Made by a program: the position numbers and the translations under genes. 64,000 bases of DNA from Rhizobiales bacterium GAS188 (GTDB lineage Bacteria > Pseudomonadota > Alphaproteobacteria > Rhizobiales > Beijerinckiaceae). Below are positions 1 to 8,535 of this stretch, in pieces. The stretch covers positions 6,829,001 to 6,893,000 of the forward strand of contig FNSS01000001.1 in NCBI GenBank assembly GCA_900104855.1. Direction: 5' to 3'. Below the pieces are notes generated by a model that made no database searches, was not told where the DNA came from, and saw only the letters and a list, made by a program, of their open reading frames with translations. Position 1 is the first letter of the stretch. The number at the start of each line of letters is the position of its first letter.

Positions 1-435
1 CGTGACGCTGCTATAGATCCCGAGCGCCCAGCCCCGGCGCTCGGGTGGGAACGCCGCGCTGAGCTGCGCCAGCGCCAGCGGCATCACCGCCGCCGCGCCG
101 ACGCCCTGAACCGCACGCGCCGCAATGAGCCAGCCGATATTCGGTGCCAGCGCACAGGCTGCCGACGCCGCCACGAACAGACCGAGGCCGGCGGCGAACA
201 GGCGCCGCCGACCGAATCGATCCCCCATGACCGCAGCGGTCATCAGGAGCACCGCGAAGCTGATCGTATAGGCGTTGACCGTCCACTCGAGCGATTCGAT
301 CGAGGCGCCGAACTCGCGCCCGATCTCCGACAGCGCCGTCGAAACAACCATCGCGTCGAGCGCGACCATCAGCGAGGCCACCGATGTGAGCACGAGCACC
401 CATATTTTGCTCGCCGCGTCGTTTGCTTCATTCAT
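1..435 (-). CDS. MFS drug/proton antiporter, DHA2 (14-TMS) type, 3' end outside window
   Basis: Major facilitator superfamily exporter running off the left edge; 145 N-terminal residues are present. The frame reads MNEANDAASKIWVLV from an ATG at 433-435. Residues about 11-31 form TM1, carrying the LDAMVVSTALSEI signature of the EmrB/QacA branch. Residues about 52-72 form TM2, followed by the loop-2 motif GDRFGRRR, and TM3-TM4 follow to the edge. EmrB/QacA proteins sit in the inner membrane and expel drugs or organic compounds by proton antiport; the substrate cannot be told from sequence. It lies 60 bp downstream of the exported ABM-domain gene on the same strand, so co-transcription is possible. 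The rest of the protein is outside the window, so completeness cannot be judged. Confidence 0.85.
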   Translation of the reverse strand, partial: MNEANDAASKIWVLVLTSVASLMVALDAMVVSTALSEIGREFGASIESLEWTVNAYTISFAVLLMTAAVMGDRFGRRRLFAAGLGLFVAASAACALAPNIGWLIAARAVQGVGAAAVMPLALAQLSAAFPPERRGWALGIYSSVT

Positions 436-495
436 GATCGTCTGGTTCCTTGATGGTCTGGCCGGCGGCTTGCCGATCGATCGCTTGGGGGCAAG

Positions 496-948
496 TCAAA
501 CGTGGTTGACGTAGGCCACTTCGCACTCGATGGTTTCAGCCTTCGCCAGGGCCGCTACGCACTGAATATACGGACCAAAATTCGGATCTTGCCGGAAAGC
601 CTCGATATCTCCGACGCTTCTCCACTGCGAATAGTTGATCACTTGTCGGCCATTCTTGCCGTTGAGGACGCTTGACGAAATGAAGCCGGACATTTTGCTG
701 AAGAATGCTTCGGTGCCGCCCTTGAGGACATCGATCAGTTTTTGCTGATTTCCGGGGTCAACGGTGAAGACGTTGATCAGGGTCGTGACATTGTTGTCTG
801 CGCGGATTGTCGTTTCCATGTGTGGGTTCCTGTCCTGGCTCTGGGCTCTGACCACCTGCACGACGAGCGCAAAGCCGGTCAGGCTGGTGGCAACGAAACT
901 GCGGCGCGATAGCTCGGTTTGAATTCCACGCAAAAGCACGTCTCCCAT
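496..948 (-). CDS. Exported (Tat leader) antibiotic-biosynthesis-monooxygenase-like protein
   Basis: A 150-residue protein with two parts. Residues 1-37 are a twin-arginine leader (SRRSFVATS followed by a hydrophobic stretch ending near RAQS). Residues about 45-150 look like an ABM-family ferredoxin-like barrel, with the typical order of an INVFTVDPG strand, a helix, and a VINYSQWRS strand followed by EAFRQDP. ABM domains are small dimeric cofactor-independent monooxygenases or heme-degrading enzymes, normally cytoplasmic, so an export leader is unusual. The ATG at 946-948 was chosen because AGGGAGA lies about 7 nt upstream and the Tat motif follows; longer frames lack an RBS. The leader and upstream DNA resemble those of the next gene upstream (see findings). 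Substrate unknown. Confidence 0.75.
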   Translation of the reverse strand: MGDVLLRGIQTELSRRSFVATSLTGFALVVQVVRAQSQDRNPHMETTIRADNNVTTLINVFTVDPGNQQKLIDVLKGGTEAFFSKMSGFISSSVLNGKNGRQVINYSQWRSVGDIEAFRQDPNFGPYIQCVAALAKAETIECEVAYVNHV

Positions 949-1089
949 GCACGTCTCCCTGGTCGGGAGCTCTCGACCGGCCGGCCGGCCCGCATCTCGA
1001 CGCCGGCGGCTCGGCGAGCTCCATGACACCAAGACGAATGGAGAGGGTCATTGGAACCGGTGAGGACGAGGTTTTTCTTCGACCAGCGA

Positions 1090-2385
1090 TCATTCCTGCG
1101 TCCGTCCGTAGACGGCGTCGCGAATGGCGGGGACGAAGGCGCCGAAGCCCCCTTCGAGGGCCGTGTTGGTGAAAGCGACGACCGTAAGGTTTCGCTCCGG
1201 GTCGACAAAAAAGCTATGGCCATAGGCGCTGGTAAACGCCCAGGTCCCGGGCGCCTGCGGGGATTTCGCCGCCACCTGGTCCTTCAGCGACGTGCAGCCA
1301 AAGCCGAATCCCCAGCCGGGAAGATTCGACACGGTCAGATTGCCGATCTGGTTCGTTGTCATCTGCTGCACCGCCGATGGTGTCAGGATCGATTGCCCCC
1401 CGGTGCGGACCGCTTCGAGAAAGCGAACGAAATCGCCGGCGGTGCCGATCATGCCGGCTCCACCGGAGGGGAAGGAGGCGCGATCGAAAGCGCGGGACGG
1501 CGAAAAGCGAATGACGCCCAAGCCCCTGAAAGGAACAAGCTGCGGATCCGCCATCCTCACGGGCTCGGGCTTGCCGTCCGCGTAGGGCACAGCAAGACGA
1601 CCCGATTCGCTGACGGAGAAGCCGCTATCGACCATAGCGAGCGGAGCGGTGACCAGGCGCTGGACAGAATCCGGCAAGGACTCTCCGGCCGCCTCGGCGA
1701 TGACGCCGCCGAGCACGTCGGTCGCGATCGAATAGCGCCATGTTGTGCCGGGCTCGGCGGCGAGGCCGGCCAAGGCGATGCGGTGCAGCTCTTCGTCAAG
1801 GTCCAAGCCCGACTGATCGAGCCCGTCGGAAACTCCGGCGCGATGATAGGAGCCGTCCGGCGGCTCGTAGAACCCATATGACAGGCCGGCCGTATGGGTG
1901 AGCAGTTGACGGATGCTGATGACGGGGACCGCCCCGTCCTTCGTGCGTGGTTGGAAGCCCGGCAGCCATTTGGTGACCGGATCGTCGAGACCCAGTCGCC
2001 CTCGGTCGACCAGAGCCAGCGCCGTCGCCGATACGATCGTCTTCGACAAGGATGCGAGGCGGAAGATCGCGTCCTCATGCATCGGTCGCCCGGCCTCGCG
2101 GTCGGCATAACCGGCGGCGCGCCGATACGCGACATCGCCGTCTCGGACGACGATGACGACGGTCCCGACAATGCGGCGATCGGCGATCGTGCGGTCTATC
2201 GCGTGATCGACGCGCGCCTCGAGGTCGTTGGTCCGAAGCCTATCGTTGGTCTGAAGCCTATCGTCGGTTCGAAGCCTGTCATCTTGGCTCTTTGCCGGCA
2301 GCGCTTGCATAGCAAGCGCCAAGCCGGCAGCCGGGCCGATGGCGACGAAGCTGCGACGCGACGGCTCGTTCTTGATGGCGCGCAT
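1090..2385 (-). CDS. Exported beta-lactamase-fold serine hydrolase (class C / esterase EstB type)
   Basis: A 431-residue beta-lactamase-related (PF00144) protein with a Tat leader (PSRRSFVAI). The catalytic SxxK is SLSK at residues 112-115, and the YxN position is YSI at 218-220. Near the C-terminus, where classical enzymes have KTG, there is an SAYGHSFF segment. Loss of Asn from YxN and of KTG is common in the esterase/peptidase members, so a carboxylesterase or D-aminopeptidase-like role is more likely than true beta-lactamase activity. The ATG at 2383-2385 has AGGAG about 5 nt upstream. Residues about 35-54 contain a short repeat (DRLRTD, DRLQTN, DRLRTN) encoded by an 18-nt tandem duplication at 2224-2277. 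Periplasmic; natural substrate unknown. Confidence 0.85.
   Translation of the reverse strand: MRAIKNEPSRRSFVAIGPAAGLALAMQALPAKSQDDRLRTDDRLQTNDRLRTNDLEARVDHAIDRTIADRRIVGTVVIVVRDGDVAYRRAAGYADREAGRPMHEDAIFRLASLSKTIVSATALALVDRGRLGLDDPVTKWLPGFQPRTKDGAVPVISIRQLLTHTAGLSYGFYEPPDGSYHRAGVSDGLDQSGLDLDEELHRIALAGLAAEPGTTWRYSIATDVLGGVIAEAAGESLPDSVQRLVTAPLAMVDSGFSVSESGRLAVPYADGKPEPVRMADPQLVPFRGLGVIRFSPSRAFDRASFPSGGAGMIGTAGDFVRFLEAVRTGGQSILTPSAVQQMTTNQIGNLTVSNLPGWGFGFGCTSLKDQVAAKSPQAPGTWAFTSAYGHSFFVDPERNLTVVAFTNTALEGGFGAFVPAIRDAVYGRTQE
2224..2277. repeat. 18-nt x3 tandem duplication inside the serine hydrolase leader
   Basis: Three degenerate 18-nt units at 2224-2241, 2242-2259 and 2260-2277 differ by only a few bases. 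They insert a D/N-D-R-L-x-T repeat between the Tat leader and the catalytic domain. This is one of many similar short duplications in the window. Confidence 0.85.
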
Positions 2386-2551
2386 GAACACTCCTGTGGC
2401 GCGCGCTCGTGACCGTCGGTCCGGCATGTGGAGGCCAGGTCCGCTCGGAGAGCGCTACGACCCCAAGACGAATCGCGAGGGCCAACGGAACCGGTCGGAA
2501 CGAGATATTTTCTGCCCCCCTCGAACGGCCCATAAATGGTTGCGACGAGCG

Positions 2552-2631
2552 CCCAAGAGCTCGACTACCCAAGAGCTTGATTACCCAAGAGCTCGACTAC
2601 CCAAGAGCTTGACTACCCAAGAGCTTGACTG
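2552..2631. repeat. 16-nt x5 tandem array in the gap 2386-2864
   Basis: Five head-to-tail copies of CCCAAGAGCTYGACTA (units start at 2552, 2568, 2584, 2600 and 2616), then a partial copy. The unit length is not a multiple of three and no convincing gene spans it. The 479-base gap between the hydrolase start and rpiA otherwise contains only the duplicated upstream block (about 2450-2495) and a chance tRNA-like T-arm near 2811. Confidence 0.85.
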
Positions 2632-2864
2632 CCCAACAGGCTGGCCGTCGATGAAAGGTTGGCGGGCCCCCGATCGGGCCTGCGCGCGATCGCAAGTTGC
2701 CGGTATTGGACGCCGTCAGGCTCAAGCTGGATTTCAATCGCCCTTGCCGCTATGGTTCTATGGCAGTGATTGGAATCGTTCACGAATTTCCGGCCTCTCG
2801 GGCTGGAGATCGCGGGTTCGAGCCCAATCGCTATGGGCATATCGAGCCCGCGACAGGTGGCCAT

Positions 2865-3623
2865 ATGTCCGATCAGACCCGAGACCTTCCAACACAAGGT
2901 CTTCCGACACAAGACGATCAGAAGCGCGCGGCCGCCGCACATGCCGTGTCGCTCGTGGCCACGGGCATGAAGCTCGGTCTCGGAACGGGATCGACAGCAT
3001 CCCGCTTCGTCGATCTATTGGCCGAGCGGGCGCTTTTGGCCGAACGGGCGGGTTCGGGGCTTGATCTCGTCTGCGTTCCGACCTCGGAGGCGACCCGGGC
3101 CCAGGCCGAGCGCCTCGGTCTGCGGGTGGCGACGCTCGACGAGGTGCCGCGGCTCGATCTGACCGTCGATGGCGCCGATGAGATCGATCACGAGCTGCGC
3201 CTGATCAAGGGAGGCGGGGGGGCGTTGCTGCGCGAGAAGATCGTCGCCTGCGCCTCGGCGCGCATGATAGTGATTGCCGATCGCTCCAAGCTCGTATCGC
3301 GGCTCGGCGCCTTTCCCCTGCCGATCGAGGTCGTGCCCTTCGGTCTCGCGGCGACACGCATCGCCATCGAGACCGCGGCGTCGCGTCTCGGGCTCGCCGG
3401 GCGGATCGAGCTGCGCAAAGCGCCGGATGGTCGGGCCTTCGTCACCGATGGCGGCCATTTCATCCTTGACGCCGCATTCGGTGTGATTGCGGACCCGGTT
3501 GCGCTTTCCGGCCGATTGGGCGATATCCCCGGCATCGTCGAGCACGGCCTGTTCATCGGGTTGGCGCGAGGCGCGATCATTGCCGGGGGCGGCGACCTTA
3601 CGATCCTCGGCTCACTTGGCTGA
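2865..3623 (+). CDS. rpiA: Ribose-5-phosphate isomerase A
   Basis: Interconverts ribose 5-phosphate and ribulose 5-phosphate in the pentose phosphate pathway (cytoplasm). The 252-residue frame has the family's diagnostic loops: GLGTGSTA (phosphate binding), DGADEID and [11 protein letters not shown] (catalytic Asp and Lys region), and a C-terminal EHGLFIGLA segment. Length is close to the usual 220-235 plus an N-terminal extension. The ATG at 2865 has AGGTGG upstream. The extension carries a 15-nt tandem duplication (2886-2900, 2901-2915) giving [10 protein letters not shown] before the conserved DDQKRAAA helix. The next gene starts 46 bp downstream on the same strand. Confidence 0.95.
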   Translation: MSDQTRDLPTQGLPTQDDQKRAAAAHAVSLVATGMKLGLGTGSTASRFVDLLAERALLAERAGSGLDLVCVPTSEATRAQAERLGLRVATLDEVPRLDLTVDGADEIDHELRLIKGGGGALLREKIVACASARMIVIADRSKLVSRLGAFPLPIEVVPFGLAATRIAIETAASRLGLAGRIELRKAPDGRAFVTDGGHFILDAAFGVIADPVALSGRLGDIPGIVEHGLFIGLARGAIIAGGGDLTILGSLG

Positions 3624-3669
3624 TTCGGGGCCTCCGATCCGCCTCGGCCGCCATTACAGGGAGCATCTC

Positions 3670-4251
3670 GTGGCCCACCGTTCTATTCGCCGTGCCCTCG
3701 CCGGACTGTGCCTGGCCGGTGCGCTTGCCGCCTCGCAAGCCCTTACTGCCTCGCAAATCCTGGCTCAGCAGGCGCCCGCTCAGCCAGCCGCTCCCGCACC
3801 AGCGCCGGCCGCCCCGCTTCCGCCGCTTCCTGCCACGCACCTTGCCGTGGCCCGCAGCGTGATGGACGCTTCCGGGATCACCAACAGCTTCGATCCGCTG
3901 ATCTCCAATGTCGCCTCCCAGCTTCTTGTCCTCTACACAAAGAAGCGCCCGCAGAGCTCCAATGACTTCGAAGACATCATTGTCGCCATGAAGCCCGAGC
4001 TCGACGCCAAGAAGAAGGAACTCGTCGCCAAGGCGGCGGAGGTCTATGCCCGCAAGCTCGACGAGCCCACCCTCAAGACAATTCTCGCCTTCCTGCAGAG
4101 CCCGGCCGGCGTCAAATACACCGCGGCCTTGCCGCAGGTGCTCAACGACGTCGCCGATGCGACCGATAACTGGTCGAAGGATGTGGCGACGTTCATGGCC
4201 ACTCGGATCGTCGACGAGATGAAGAAGCGCGGCGTCGATCTCGGACGTTGA
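3670..4251 (+). CDS. Exported DUF2059 protein
   Basis: A 193-residue exported protein starting at GTG 3670, with AGGGAG 8 nt upstream. Residues 1-35 are a signal peptide with an ASQALTASQILA hydrophobic core made by an 18-nt tandem duplication (3730-3765), followed by a Pro/Ala-rich linker. The body (about 55-193) matches the helical DUF2059 pattern: a long helix around residues 95-130, then LKTILAFLQSPAGVKYTAALP, and a final helix DEMKKRG. DUF2059 proteins are periplasmic and have no assigned activity. It lies between rpiA and the O-antigen-ligase-like gene, which begins at or just after its stop codon. Confidence 0.8.
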   Translation: MAHRSIRRALAGLCLAGALAASQALTASQILAQQAPAQPAAPAPAPAAPLPPLPATHLAVARSVMDASGITNSFDPLISNVASQLLVLYTKKRPQSSNDFEDIIVAMKPELDAKKKELVAKAAEVYARKLDEPTLKTILAFLQSPAGVKYTAALPQVLNDVADATDNWSKDVATFMATRIVDEMKKRGVDLGR

Positions 4252-5684
4252 GCCACCCATTCGTGTCCCCGAGGCTCGATGCCGCATCGCGCGTGAGCGC
4301 GGCCAAGAGTCTCGACGGACAGATGAGTCTTGACGGACAGACGAGTCTCGACGAACGGATCGAGGCGGGCGGAGCGTCGGCCTCGCGGCTGGCGACCTTG
4401 GCGATGCTGCTGTTTGCGGCCCTTCCGGTCGCCATGGCAGTCGCCAATCGTTCGGCACCGCTGGTGCTGGCGCTTGCGGCGGTCGCCGCCCTCGCTTCAG
4501 CCGGCGCCCTGACGGGAAGGAGCGCCGTCGGCTCGGCATTCGTGTCGGCGGCACGCTCGCGCATTGGCCTCGCGAGCCTCGCATTCGTCCTCGTGAGCGT
4601 CGCCTCCTATGGCTGGAGCGCCGATCGCGTCCAGACCTTGCGGGCGCTCACGGAAGTCGCCGTGCCGCTGATTGCCGGCGCCGTGATTCTGCAGATCCTG
4701 CCAAGGAACATCCTGCCGAGCAACTTGCCACAGAACCGACTTGGCGTCGCGCCGCGCACCATCGCGCTGCCGCTCGCGGTCGGGGCGATCGTCGCGGCGC
4801 TGATCTGCATCGGCGAGCTGCGCTTCAACATGCCGATCCGCAACGCGCTGCATCTGCGCGCCAAGACTTTTGAATATAACCGGCCGGTGCTGAGCTTGCT
4901 GGTGTGGTTCTGGCCGCTCTGCACCATGGCGATGTCGGCGCCGCGGCGCCACATCGCTCTGTGGGCCGCGCTCGCCGTGACCACGGTCGCCATCTGGTCA
5001 TCGCAAAGCGGGACGGCGATGTTTGCCCAAGGCGTATCGGTCGCCGCTTGCTTGCTGGCCTGGCGCTTTCCGCGCCTGGTGCTGGGGCTCGCGGCTATCG
5101 CTGTTTCCTTCGTCTTCGTCGGCGTGTTCGCTTTCGGCGACATCGCCTGGCGCGTCCTGCCGCAGGCCACCTACGACGTCTTCGCCTGGATGCATGCCGC
5201 CGATCGGGTCGAGATCTGGCGCAGCTACGGCGCTGCCATGCTGCTGCATCCTTGGCTGGGTGCAGGCTTCGGCGCCTCGGTCACGCTCGGCGATACCGCG
5301 ATTGTCGGCCAAGTCGCGGACGAGTTCCGCAGGATGCTCGCGGTCGGCCATCCCCATAACGGCTATCTGCAGATCGGCGTCGAGCTCGGCCTCATCGGCT
5401 GCGCTCTCGCCCTGGCGGTTGCGCTGATGCTCCTGTGGAGCTGGCGCGACTTGAGAGGGCCGGCGCTGCTGTCGCGCCTCGGCTTGTTCGGCACGGTCGC
5501 AGCCACCATGTTGGTCGGGCATGGCGCCTGGCAGGCCTGGTGGATCGCAGTTGTCTTTGCGGGAGGGGCTCTCATCCGCGTCGCCTACTCCCCCGATCCC
5601 GCGGCGCCTCCACAGCCCGAATCGGCTCCCAAACCGCCAGCTCCCAAGCCAGCCCCCTTGCCCAACCCGGCGCGCATATCATGA
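4248..5684 (+). CDS. O-antigen ligase / Wzy-type polymerase family membrane protein
   Basis: A polytopic inner-membrane protein (up to 478 residues, about 10-12 hydrophobic segments from residue 45 on) of the Wzy_C superfamily. The key mark is HPHNGYLQ near residues 366-373 in the large periplasmic loop, preceded by RVEIWRSYG and a HPWLGAGFG motif, the order seen in O-antigen ligases and polymerases. Such proteins join or polymerise undecaprenyl-linked glycans at the periplasmic face. The start is uncertain: TTG 4248 overlaps the upstream stop, with GTG 4263 and ATG 4323 as alternatives and no clear RBS. The N-terminal tail holds three 18-nt repeats (4308-4361). The C-terminus is Pro-rich. 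It overlaps the next gene by ATGA. Confidence 0.8.
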   Translation: MSHPFVSPRLDAASRVSAAKSLDGQMSLDGQTSLDERIEAGGASASRLATLAMLLFAALPVAMAVANRSAPLVLALAAVAALASAGALTGRSAVGSAFVSAARSRIGLASLAFVLVSVASYGWSADRVQTLRALTEVAVPLIAGAVILQILPRNILPSNLPQNRLGVAPRTIALPLAVGAIVAALICIGELRFNMPIRNALHLRAKTFEYNRPVLSLLVWFWPLCTMAMSAPRRHIALWAALAVTTVAIWSSQSGTAMFAQGVSVAACLLAWRFPRLVLGLAAIAVSFVFVGVFAFGDIAWRVLPQATYDVFAWMHAADRVEIWRSYGAAMLLHPWLGAGFGASVTLGDTAIVGQVADEFRRMLAVGHPHNGYLQIGVELGLIGCALALAVALMLLWSWRDLRGPALLSRLGLFGTVAATMLVGHGAWQAWWIAVVFAGGALIRVAYSPDPAAPPQPESAPKPPAPKPAPLPNPARIS

Positions 5685-7054
5685 CGAGCTTCGATGCGGA
5701 TCTGTTCGTGATCGGTGCCGGATCAGGCGGGGTGCGCGCCGCGCGCATCGCCGCAGGCCACGGCGCCAAGGTGATGATCGCCGAGGACAACCGGATCGGC
5801 GGTACCTGCGTCATCCGCGGCTGCGTGCCGAAGAAGCTCCTCGTTTATGCGAGCCGCTTTCCTCATGCTTTCGAGGATGCGGTCGGCTTCGGCTTCGAGG
5901 CGACGCATCCGGGCTTCTCCTGGGAGCGCCTGCGCGACCGCGTCGAGGCCGAGGTGACGCGTCTGTCGGGGCTTTACCGCAAGGGCCTCGACGGGGCAGG
6001 CGTGGCGATCCGCGAGGAGCGTGCCACCATCCTCTCGCCCCATGAGGTGCGGCTCGCCTCGGGCGATACGGTCCGGGCCAAGACCATCCTGGTCGCCACC
6101 GGCGGCAGGCCGTCGCGGCCAGGCTCGGTGGTCGGGGCGGAGCTCGCCATCATCTCCGACGACATCTTTCATCTGCCGCGCCTGCCGCGACGCATGGTCG
6201 TGCTCGGCGCCGGCTATATCGCGCTCGAATTCGCCAGCGTCTTTGCCGGGCTCGGCACCGAGGTTCATCTCGTCCATCGCGGCGATGCGGTGCTGCGCGG
6301 CTTCGACGAGGATCTGCGCAAGCAGGCCGCCCATTCGCTCGCCGGCCGCGGCGTCAAATTTCATTTCGAGCGCAAATTCGCCAAGATCGAGGCGCTCGCG
6401 GATGGCTTGCGGCGCGTGCATCTGCACAATGGCGAAACGCTCGATGCCGAAGTGGTGCTCATGGCCACCGGCCGCGAGCCCAATACGCGCGGGCTCGGCC
6501 TCGAGGCTGCGGGCGTCGGCCTCGGCGCCAAGGGCGAGGTGAGGGTCGATGCCGATAGCCGCAGCGATGTCACCTCGATCTATGCGATCGGCGACGTCAC
6601 CGATCGCCTGCAACTGACCCCGGTCGCCATCCGCGAAGGGCATGCCTTCGCCGACAGCGTCTTCGGCGACAAGCCCTGGAACGCCGATCACGCCGATGTG
6701 CCGACTGCGGTCTTCATCACGCCCGAGATCGGCACGGTCGGGCTGACCCAGCTCCAGGCTTGCGAGCGCCATGCCGAGGTCGACGTCTACACGGCGCATT
6801 TCCGCCCGATGCTCGCGACCCTCTCGGGTCGCGACGAGAAGATCTTCATGAAGCTCCTCGTGGCGGCGCGAACCGACAAGGTGCTCGGCCTGCATATCAG
6901 TGGAGAGAGTGCGGCCGAGATGGTCCAGCTCGCCGCCATCGCCATCAAGATGGGCGCCACCAAGGCCGATTTCGACCGGACGATGGCCCTGCACCCTTCC
7001 GCCGGCGAGGAAATCGTCACCATGCGGCAGCCGAGCGCGCGCTTGCGGCGCTGA
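5681..7054 (+). CDS. gor: Glutathione-disulfide reductase
   Basis: A 457-residue NADPH- and FAD-dependent flavoprotein that reduces oxidised glutathione in the cytoplasm. FAD-binding GAGSGG is near residue 13. The redox disulfide is C43 and C48 in GGTCVIRGCVPKK. The NADPH-binding GAGYIALEFA is near 180, YAIGDVT binds FAD near 305, and the C-terminal dimer-partner active site is HPSAGEE (His about 438, Glu about 443). Length matches the family. The RGCVPKK form is typical of glutathione reductase rather than dihydrolipoamide dehydrogenase or mercuric reductase. Its ATG overlaps the upstream stop (ATGA), suggesting translational coupling. It converges with the anti-sigma gene 4 bp away. Confidence 0.93.
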   Translation: MTSFDADLFVIGAGSGGVRAARIAAGHGAKVMIAEDNRIGGTCVIRGCVPKKLLVYASRFPHAFEDAVGFGFEATHPGFSWERLRDRVEAEVTRLSGLYRKGLDGAGVAIREERATILSPHEVRLASGDTVRAKTILVATGGRPSRPGSVVGAELAIISDDIFHLPRLPRRMVVLGAGYIALEFASVFAGLGTEVHLVHRGDAVLRGFDEDLRKQAAHSLAGRGVKFHFERKFAKIEALADGLRRVHLHNGETLDAEVVLMATGREPNTRGLGLEAAGVGLGAKGEVRVDADSRSDVTSIYAIGDVTDRLQLTPVAIREGHAFADSVFGDKPWNADHADVPTAVFITPEIGTVGLTQLQACERHAEVDVYTAHFRPMLATLSGRDEKIFMKLLVAARTDKVLGLHISGESAAEMVQLAAIAIKMGATKADFDRTMALHPSAGEEIVTMRQPSARLRR

Positions 7055-7058
7055 GCGG

Positions 7059-7907
7059 TCAGGTCGCTCCCTGATATGCCGTCTCGAACTCGGCGAGCTC
7101 CGGCTCGGCGATATCGCTCACGGCCCAGAAGGTGAGGCCGTCCTTCGTCCAGTGCCGCAGGAAATAGCCCGAGAGCTCGGTCGACGGCGGGGCAGGGTCG
7201 GTTCCCGGCCAGACGAACAGGTTGATCACATGGGTGCGGCGCCGATAGACGACGACCGCCGCCGCCTGGCCGCGCACATAGTCCAGGCGGCCTCCGACCA
7301 AGGTGAAGCCCTTCAAGGCGAGATCGGGCACCGGCGGCGTCACGGCGAGCTTGCCGGCGAACCACGGCTTCACGGTGTGCTGGTCGGTCGATTGCACGTC
7401 GAACAGATGCTCGCCGGCGAGCGAGCGCAGATGGCCGTCGACCAGGTTGGCGGCGATCTCCCCGCCGCTTCCCACACGCATCACGAAGAAGGCGAGGCAG
7501 GCCGCAAGGGCGAAGGCGCCGCCGGCACCTGCGAGCGCGCCCTGCACCCTCAAGGCCCAAACCTTGCTGGAGGTTGCGAACTTGCCGGAGGTTGAAGGCT
7601 TGCGCGGCTCACCGAACGACGCCGGCGCAAGATTCGCGACCGGCGCAAGCCGCGCGGTTTGAGCTCGTGCGACCTCCTTCGGCGCGGCGGCCGGCAGGGC
7701 TTGCGCGATGCGTTGCGCCAAATCGGCCGGCGCCCGCAGGCGCAGGCCGGGCATTGCGAGCTTCTGCTTCAGCGCCATGGCTTCCGCGTAGGTCGCGGCG
7801 CATTCAGCGCAAGAGGCGATATGCGCCTCGACCTCGCGGGCATGGATGACATCGAGTTCGCCATCGGCCAGCGCATGGACCAGCGGCTTCTTGTCGTCGC
7901 AAGTCAT
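7059..7907 (-). CDS. Membrane-bound zinc-finger anti-sigma factor
   Basis: A 282-residue anti-sigma protein encoded right after its ECF sigma gene, with an ATGA overlap at 7904-7907. Residues about 1-40 form a ZAS-type domain with H-x3-C-x2-C (HIASCAECA). A central Ala/Pro-rich linker leads to one transmembrane helix at about residue 135-155 (GALAGAGGAFALAACLAFF). The remaining ~125 residues are predicted periplasmic and resemble the sensor part of similar proteins (FVWPGTD and W-x-VSD segments). By family logic it holds the partner sigma inactive until an envelope or redox signal. The cupredoxin and phosphoesterase genes upstream suggest a metal or redox stimulus, but this is inference. Confidence 0.85.
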   Translation of the reverse strand: MTCDDKKPLVHALADGELDVIHAREVEAHIASCAECAATYAEAMALKQKLAMPGLRLRAPADLAQRIAQALPAAAPKEVARAQTARLAPVANLAPASFGEPRKPSTSGKFATSSKVWALRVQGALAGAGGAFALAACLAFFVMRVGSGGEIAANLVDGHLRSLAGEHLFDVQSTDQHTVKPWFAGKLAVTPPVPDLALKGFTLVGGRLDYVRGQAAAVVVYRRRTHVINLFVWPGTDPAPPSTELSGYFLRHWTKDGLTFWAVSDIAEPELAEFETAYQGAT

Positions 7908-8452
7908 GGGATCTTCGCCTTCTTTTCGAGCTCGAACCAAGCCGCCTGCAATTCCTCCCTCGCACGGGCGAGCCGCGACATCACGGTGCCGATCGGAACC
8001 CCCGTTACTTCGGCGATCTGGCGGTAGCTCAGATCGTTGAACTCCTTGAGCAACAGCGTCTCCCGATAGACGGCCGGCAAGCGGCCGATCAACTCGCGCA
8101 AATGCAGGGCCGCGTCCGATCGCGCCGCGTTCGTCTCGGGGTTGGCCGCAGGCTCGCCCCAGAGCGGTTCGACCGACACTTCTTCGCCCCCTTGAGTCTG
8201 AGGCAGCGGCTCGAAACGCCGAGGATCACGCGAGCGCAGCACGTTGCGCAGGATGGTGAACAGCCAAGGCTTGATCTGGTCACCCGAGAACCCCGCAAAA
8301 TAGCGCAGCGCCCGCAGAAAGGTCTCCTGCGCTGCGTCCTCGGCCTCGATCGCGTCGCGCGTCAGATAGCGGGCGAAAGTATAGACCTCGTCGAGCAGCG
8401 GGAGGACGAGCGCCCGGAACCGCTCGGCCTCGCGCTGGTCCGGTTCGAGCAT
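7904..8452 (-). CDS. ECF-family RNA polymerase sigma factor
   Basis: A 182-residue sigma-70 family protein with only regions 2 and 4. Region 2 spans about residues 25-70 (RYLTRDAIEAEDAAQETFL, then KPWLFTILRNVLRS). Region 4 spans about 125-175 (DLSYRQIAEVTGVPIGTVMSRLARAREEL, a helix-turn-helix). The ATG at 8450-8452 is preceded by GGAAGGA at good spacing. The anti-sigma gene overlaps its stop. Upstream on the same strand are cupredoxin and metallophosphoesterase genes, giving a four-gene cluster that is probably partly autoregulated. Confidence 0.92.
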   Translation of the reverse strand: MLEPDQREAERFRALVLPLLDEVYTFARYLTRDAIEAEDAAQETFLRALRYFAGFSGDQIKPWLFTILRNVLRSRDPRRFEPLPQTQGGEEVSVEPLWGEPAANPETNAARSDAALHLRELIGRLPAVYRETLLLKEFNDLSYRQIAEVTGVPIGTVMSRLARAREELQAAWFELEKKAKIP

Positions 8453-8535
8453 TCGGCGATCCTTCCCCGACCGACATCCGCTCAAGCCCAGCCCTGAGAT
8501 AGGCTTCGGGCAGAGCAAGGCCTTCGCGAGAGCGT

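Noticed and set aside
2806..2830. tRNA-like T-arm (GCGGGTTCGAGCCC) with a 5-bp anticodon-like stem upstream
   Set aside because: The T-stem has mismatches, no D-arm or acceptor stem can be formed, and the position is just ahead of rpiA. Chance similarity.
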